A stretch of DNA of 24,987 nucleotides from an uncultured Anaerolineae bacterium (GTDB taxonomy: Bacteria > Chloroflexota > Anaerolineae > Anaerolineales > Villigracilaceae): contig CAINXK010000563.1 in the NCBI GenBank assembly GCA_903854805.1, positions 1-24,987 of the forward strand, written 5' to 3'. Positions 21,441 through 24,987 of this stretch are shown one piece after another. The position numbers were made by a program, and so were the translations under genes. Every line of letters starts with the position of its first letter. Within the stretch, counting starts at the first letter, position 1. The notes under the pieces are model-generated. The model searched no databases and was not told the DNA's origin. It was given only the letters and a program-made list of their open reading frames with translations.

Positions 21441-22148
21441 TCAGTCCAGGTTGCCAGTGATCATTGCCATTTTTAACTCACCAATGGCTTTAGTAATCTG
21501 GATGTCTCGCGGACACGCCATTGTGCAATTAAAGACCGTGTGGCAACGGGCAACACCATTCGTCTCGCCGATAATATGCAGCCGTTCAGAAGCGTCTTGG
21601 TCACGGCTATCAAAGATAAAGCGGTGGGCAGTAACAAGCGCAGCCGGCCCAAGATAAGTCTCGCTGCCCCAGTAGGACGGGCATGAGGTAGTGCAGGCGG
21701 CGCACAGGATGCACTTCGTGGTCTCATCAAAGCGCTCGCGTTGTTCAGGACTCTGCAAGCGTTCTTTACCATCGGCAGGCAGCGGGCTTTCATTGACAAA
21801 ATATGGTAAGACCGCTTTGTAATTAGCAAAGAAGGGCTCCATATCCACAATCAAATCCTTGATGACTTTCAGCCCAAGCAGCGGTTCAACCGTTATCTTG
21901 GTGCCAACATCGCGCACCAGGGCTTTGCATGCCAGCATATTTCGCCCGTTAATACGCAGCGCATCCGAACCACAGACGCCATGCGCACACGAACGGCGGA
22001 AAGAAAGCGTGCCATCCTGATAACCCTTTACTTTCTCCAAAAGGTCCAACACGCGGTCTGTTTCGGCAGCCTCAAGAGTGTACGACTCGTGATGCCATTT
22101 CTTGTCAACTTCGGGGTTGAAACGGAATATTTTCAAAGTTACTAACAT
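21441..22148 (-). CDS. sdhB: Succinate dehydrogenase/fumarate reductase iron-sulfur subunit
   Basis: A 235-aa SdhB that passes electrons from the flavoprotein to quinone. The plant-type [2Fe-2S] site is SCAHGVCGSD (C54, C59, with D62 in the third position as in E. coli) plus C74. The [4Fe-4S] site is CILCAACTTSCP (C146, C149, C152), and the [3Fe-4S] site uses C156, C202 and C208, with C212 completing the cysteine set. The ending GELKMAMITGNLD is typical. It is the last gene of sdhCDAB, 11 bases after sdhA, with AGAGGCG upstream of its ATG. The cluster pattern is that of a normal succinate:quinone oxidoreductase. Confidence 0.97.
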   Translation of the reverse strand: MLVTLKIFRFNPEVDKKWHHESYTLEAAETDRVLDLLEKVKGYQDGTLSFRRSCAHGVCGSDALRINGRNMLACKALVRDVGTKITVEPLLGLKVIKDLIVDMEPFFANYKAVLPYFVNESPLPADGKERLQSPEQRERFDETTKCILCAACTTSCPSYWGSETYLGPAALVTAHRFIFDSRDQDASERLHIIGETNGVARCHTVFNCTMACPRDIQITKAIGELKMAMITGNLD

Positions 22149-22159
22149 AATCGCCTCTA

Positions 22160-23950
22160 CTAATAAACGCGTTCTTTGGGTTGGTATTTCGTGACGGTCA
22201 CAGGCTTATAATCGATCTTGATCTCATTTGCCTGTCTGGTAACAAGTGTGTGCTTGAGCCAGTCCTTATCGTCACGGTTGGGATAATCCTCACGCGAATG
22301 TCCACCGCGTGATTCCTTCCTGTTCAACGCGCTTACCGCAATTACCTCTGCAAGCTCCAGCATGTTACCAAGTTCCCAAGCATTGATCAATTCGGTATTG
22401 AAGATCTTGCCCGTATCGGTTAGTTTGACCTGCGTATAACGCTGTTGCAGCTCGCGAACCTTTTCAATGGCAGCTTGCATATCTTTTTCATTTCGATAAA
22501 TACCCACCAGGTCAAACATAACCTTTTTCATCTCATTGGCAATATCAAAGGCATTTTCCTTGCCAACACTGTGTCTCAAGGTATCAAACTGAGTGATCAC
22601 GCCTGCTTCAGCATCTTGCGGCAGTTCCTCAAACTCAGTCTGGTTGGCATACTCTGCCGCGCGTAAACCGGCATGCTTCCCAAAAACAACCAGGTCCAGA
22701 AGCGAGTTGGTGCCCAGGCGGTTACCGCCATGCACAGAAACACAGGCACATTCTCCGGCTGCATATAGCCCCGGAAACGCTGTGTTTTTATCATCCGTTA
22801 CCACTTCACCAAACTTGTTGGTCGGAATACCACCCATGGTGTAATGAGCCGTCGGCTGGATTGGCATCATTTGGGTCACAGGGTCGACACCCAGATAAAC
22901 ACGACAAAAATCGATAATATCGGGTAACTTGTGCAAGATCTGCTCGCCGGTAACCACATATTTGGAACCGTCCGGGTTGGTCCGCCCATCCAGCTCGGCA
23001 TACATATTCACACTCTCAGGGCGAACATCAAGGTAAACATAGTTCGAACCATTAATCCCACGCCCTTCACGGATCTCGGTATAAATGGCACGGCTGACGA
23101 CATCCCGAGAGGCCAGATCTTTCACCTTGGGGGCATATTTCGGCATAAAGCGTTCGCCATTGCCGTTGATCAGCACGCCGCCATCACCACGTACACCTTC
23201 GGTGATCAGAATACCCAGCTTGTAAATACCGGTTGGATGGAACTGGAAGAATTCCATATCTTCCAAAGGTATGCCCTTGCGCAGCACCATAGCCGCGCCA
23301 TCCCCGGTATAGGCATAAGCATTCGAGGTTACTTCAAAGATGCGCCCGTGCCCGCCGGTTGCAATGATGACCGATTTGGCATGGAAGGTATGCAGCGCAC
23401 CGGTCGCAAGCTCGACAGCCACCACACCGACGGCCTTGCCATTCACAATCAAGAGGTCCAAGACCTGGTATTCATCGAAGAAGTTGACTTTATTCTTTAA
23501 GCACTGTTGGTAGAGAGTCTGCAAAATCATGTGACCGGTGCGATCTGCAGCATGGCAGGCACGTCTGACTGGCTTGCCAGTATCGTTGTTGGTATGCCCA
23601 CCAAACGGACGCTGCGAGATCTTGCCTTCAGGAGTACGGTCAAAGGGCAGACCCATATGTTCCAGTTCGAGCACAGCCTGGGGCGCTTCCTGACACATGA
23701 ATTCAATCGCATCCTGATCGCCAAGATAGTCAGAGCCTTTGACCGAATCATAGGTGTGCCATTCAATGCGATCTTCTTCAAGATTGCCCAAAGCCGCACT
23801 GATGCCGCCTTGCGCAGCCCCGGTATGCGAACGCGTCGGGTAAAGCTTGCTGATCACAGCGGTCTTCGCGCTACGGGATGCATATAAACCCGCCATTAAT
23901 CCAGCGCCACCGGCGCCGACAACAATTACATCAAATTGATGAATATTCAT
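22160..23950 (-). CDS. sdhA: Succinate dehydrogenase flavoprotein subunit
   Basis: A 596-aa flavoprotein that oxidises succinate to fumarate. The FAD-binding GAGGAG is at 12-17. SHTGAAQGG (41-49) carries H42, the expected site of covalent FAD attachment. HPTGIY (238-243) and EGVRGDGG (251-258) belong to the active site, with SRAIYTEI containing the catalytic-region Arg (about 287). HYTMGGI and the [21 protein letters not shown] segment follow. The start is ATG 23950, beginning [15 protein letters not shown]; the frame extends 11 codons upstream into the end of sdhD, which I reject. AGGATGG overlaps the sdhD stop. The gene order C-D-A-B points to succinate oxidation, although reverse activity is possible in anaerobes. 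Confidence 0.98.
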   Translation of the reverse strand: MNIHQFDVIVVGAGGAGLMAGLYASRSAKTAVISKLYPTRSHTGAAQGGISAALGNLEEDRIEWHTYDSVKGSDYLGDQDAIEFMCQEAPQAVLELEHMGLPFDRTPEGKISQRPFGGHTNNDTGKPVRRACHAADRTGHMILQTLYQQCLKNKVNFFDEYQVLDLLIVNGKAVGVVAVELATGALHTFHAKSVIIATGGHGRIFEVTSNAYAYTGDGAAMVLRKGIPLEDMEFFQFHPTGIYKLGILITEGVRGDGGVLINGNGERFMPKYAPKVKDLASRDVVSRAIYTEIREGRGINGSNYVYLDVRPESVNMYAELDGRTNPDGSKYVVTGEQILHKLPDIIDFCRVYLGVDPVTQMMPIQPTAHYTMGGIPTNKFGEVVTDDKNTAFPGLYAAGECACVSVHGGNRLGTNSLLDLVVFGKHAGLRAAEYANQTEFEELPQDAEAGVITQFDTLRHSVGKENAFDIANEMKKVMFDLVGIYRNEKDMQAAIEKVRELQQRYTQVKLTDTGKIFNTELINAWELGNMLELAEVIAVSALNRKESRGGHSREDYPNRDDKDWLKHTLVTRQANEIKIDYKPVTVTKYQPKERVY

Positions 23951-23963
23951 GCTACTAACCATC

Positions 23964-24389
23964 CTATGAAGTCCAGACGACATACAGACCGATGCCGCCC
24001 ATCGCTAATATCATTACGATGCTTATAAGACGGACGATCTGGCGGCCCATGGGCGATGCAATGTAATCATCCGCAATAACAACCAAACCATGCACGCCAT
24101 GCGAGGTTGCCAGGAGTACAAGAGCGCTGCCGCATAATTTCCAAAAAGGAGAGACCCAGGGCGCCAGCTCAGCGATGTTCGTGTTTTGAACGTGGGTTCC
24201 ATTGGGCATAAAACCCCAGCGCAGCATGTCTGCAAAATTCATCTGGGTGCGGGCACCCATGATCAACGCGCCGATTACACCTATCAGGATGAACAGGTAC
24301 ATTCCCAGTGCAGAAAGGCGTGTAAAAATCCACATCAGCATTTCAAAGTTTAAACCACGTTTTGACAAGGATAGCATTCTCGATTTCAT
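23964..24389 (-). CDS. sdhD: Succinate dehydrogenase membrane anchor subunit D
   Basis: A 141-aa membrane protein with three hydrophobic helices (about 20-45, 84-105, 115-138). The central helix holds [15 protein letters not shown], whose histidines and Asp-Tyr fit the heme/quinone site of SdhD proteins. A polar loop with [16 protein letters not shown] lies between helices 1 and 2. CTAGGAG, overlapping the sdhC stop, provides the ribosome-binding site, so translation is closely linked. Sequence identity in this family is low; position between sdhC and sdhA confirms the call. Confidence 0.88.
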   Translation of the reverse strand: MKSRMLSLSKRGLNFEMLMWIFTRLSALGMYLFILIGVIGALIMGARTQMNFADMLRWGFMPNGTHVQNTNIAELAPWVSPFWKLCGSALVLLATSHGVHGLVVIADDYIASPMGRQIVRLISIVMILAMGGIGLYVVWTS

Positions 24390-24398
24390 ACTCTGCTC

Positions 24399-24773
24399 CT
24401 AGCCTGCCAGTCCAGCGCGGACGATGACAATGACGGCGATACTGAATAATGGAATGAAAACCGCCCACTCCACCCAGATAGCTTCGCGTTGATACTCGAT
24501 CAGGTTGGGCCACAGATCAAGAATGGTAATGCGCAAACCATTGATCGCATGGAACAACGCACAGAAAAACACAAATATCTGAAAAACCCAGCTCTCGTAA
24601 ATCGCATTGATGGACTGCCCGGCCTGCCCACCCAGAAAAGATGCCAGGATATGTGTCCCTACAAAAATAGCGATGCCCAATCCACCGATCCGATGCAGGA
24701 CGAAAGTCAACATCGGACCCTTGCCCTGGTAACGTAGACCCGCGGCCAGACTGACATTTCTTTTCAAGCCCAT
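24399..24773 (-). CDS. sdhC: Succinate dehydrogenase cytochrome b subunit C
   Basis: A 124-aa anchor subunit with three membrane helices. Features include FVLHRIGGLGIAIFVGTHIL, where HRIGG is the common SdhC motif and the following THIL may supply a heme ligand, and then LFHAINGLRITILDLWP, the signature with the second conserved His. GGAGG six bases before the ATG is a strong ribosome-binding site. First gene of sdhCDAB. With SdhD it forms a two-subunit heme-b anchor; the number of hemes cannot be settled by eye. Confidence 0.9.
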   Translation of the reverse strand: MGLKRNVSLAAGLRYQGKGPMLTFVLHRIGGLGIAIFVGTHILASFLGGQAGQSINAIYESWVFQIFVFFCALFHAINGLRITILDLWPNLIEYQREAIWVEWAVFIPLFSIAVIVIVRAGLAG

Positions 24774-24857
24774 CTATGCCTCCATAAAAAAAAGTAGGGA
24801 AATTATGCCCAATTATCTCACCAGCATTTCTGCCATTCACAGTGACAAAACTCATTG

Positions 24858-24885
24858 ATTATCTATGGCTTACTCATCAATACAA
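24858..24885 (-). promoter_or_regulatory. Candidate sdhCDAB promoter
   Basis: On the reverse strand TTGTAT (24880-24885), 16 bases, then GATAAT (24858-24863), giving a leader of about 80 bases. A TATATAAAAT stretch near 24900 is an alternative -10. The remaining sequence to the right edge shows no gene. Confidence 0.35.
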
Positions 24886-24987
24886 CCCAAATCGGGTGAT
24901 ATTTTATATAGTTCCAAACAATAACGATTCCCGGGGTCAGGATTTTTTCGTTGCGAGATGCTCGCCGCACAGCACCCAGACCTATCC

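Noticed and set aside
23951..23983. Eleven-codon N-terminal extension of sdhA
   Set aside because: It overlaps the end of sdhD, and the conserved flavoprotein sequence starts at MNIHQFDV (23950), which has AGGATGG upstream.

Overview
This window looks like chromosomal DNA from a Chloroflexota bacterium, probably class Anaerolineae. That is an inference from gene content: an FMN riboswitch in front of a RibXY-type flavin ABC transporter, a T-box leader ahead of valS, HrcA/CIRCE heat-shock control, PerR-type boxes and an sdhCDAB operon. No rRNA, tRNA, CRISPR array or insertion sequence was found. Nearly all of the window is intact housekeeping or transport genes.

Layout. Positions 1-5925 read leftward: the 5' end of a YbaB/EbfC gene (cut by the window edge), dnaX, and then a heat-shock operon transcribed hrcA - grpE - a new 55-aa ORF - dnaJ - prmA. 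This operon is driven by a sigma70-type promoter with a CIRCE operator; dnaK is not in it. Divergent from hrcA is a rightward pair: a PerR/Fur-family regulator and a P1B-4-type metal-exporting ATPase (ATGA overlap). They sit behind a consensus promoter buried in a 40-bp perfect palindrome made of two PerR boxes. A terminator closes this unit at 8914.

Positions 8930-11460 carry acyl-CoA genes: a stand-alone biotin carrier protein, a MaoC-type hydratase and, after a 647-bp spacer, a CitE/HpcH-type lyase. The spacer holds hairpins and a possible 68-aa leftward ORF. A second spacer (11458-11860) contains a perfect 15-bp-stem hairpin and precedes a DMT/EamA transporter. Next comes a valine T-box leader with its own consensus promoter, controlling a DinB-like protein and valS, then a terminator and an M32 carboxypeptidase.

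Positions 18014-21421 contain a small 2[4Fe-4S] ferredoxin with its own promoter and terminator. It is followed by a perfect-consensus promoter with an internal palindrome, an FMN riboswitch, two tandem intrinsic terminators, and a three-gene ABC transporter (permease, lipoprotein receptor, ATPase) that probably imports riboflavin or a related flavin. A 21-bp-stem terminator separates it from the convergent leftward succinate dehydrogenase operon sdhC-sdhD-sdhA-sdhB, which fills the right end.

The regions of most interest are the uncharacterised ORF translationally coupled between grpE and dnaJ, the duplicated PerR operator and slightly non-canonical PerR metal site, the layered control (palindromic promoter + riboswitch + two terminators) of the flavin transporter, and the orphan biotin-carrier/MaoC/CitE set. 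I saw no clear defence, toxin-antitoxin or mobile system.
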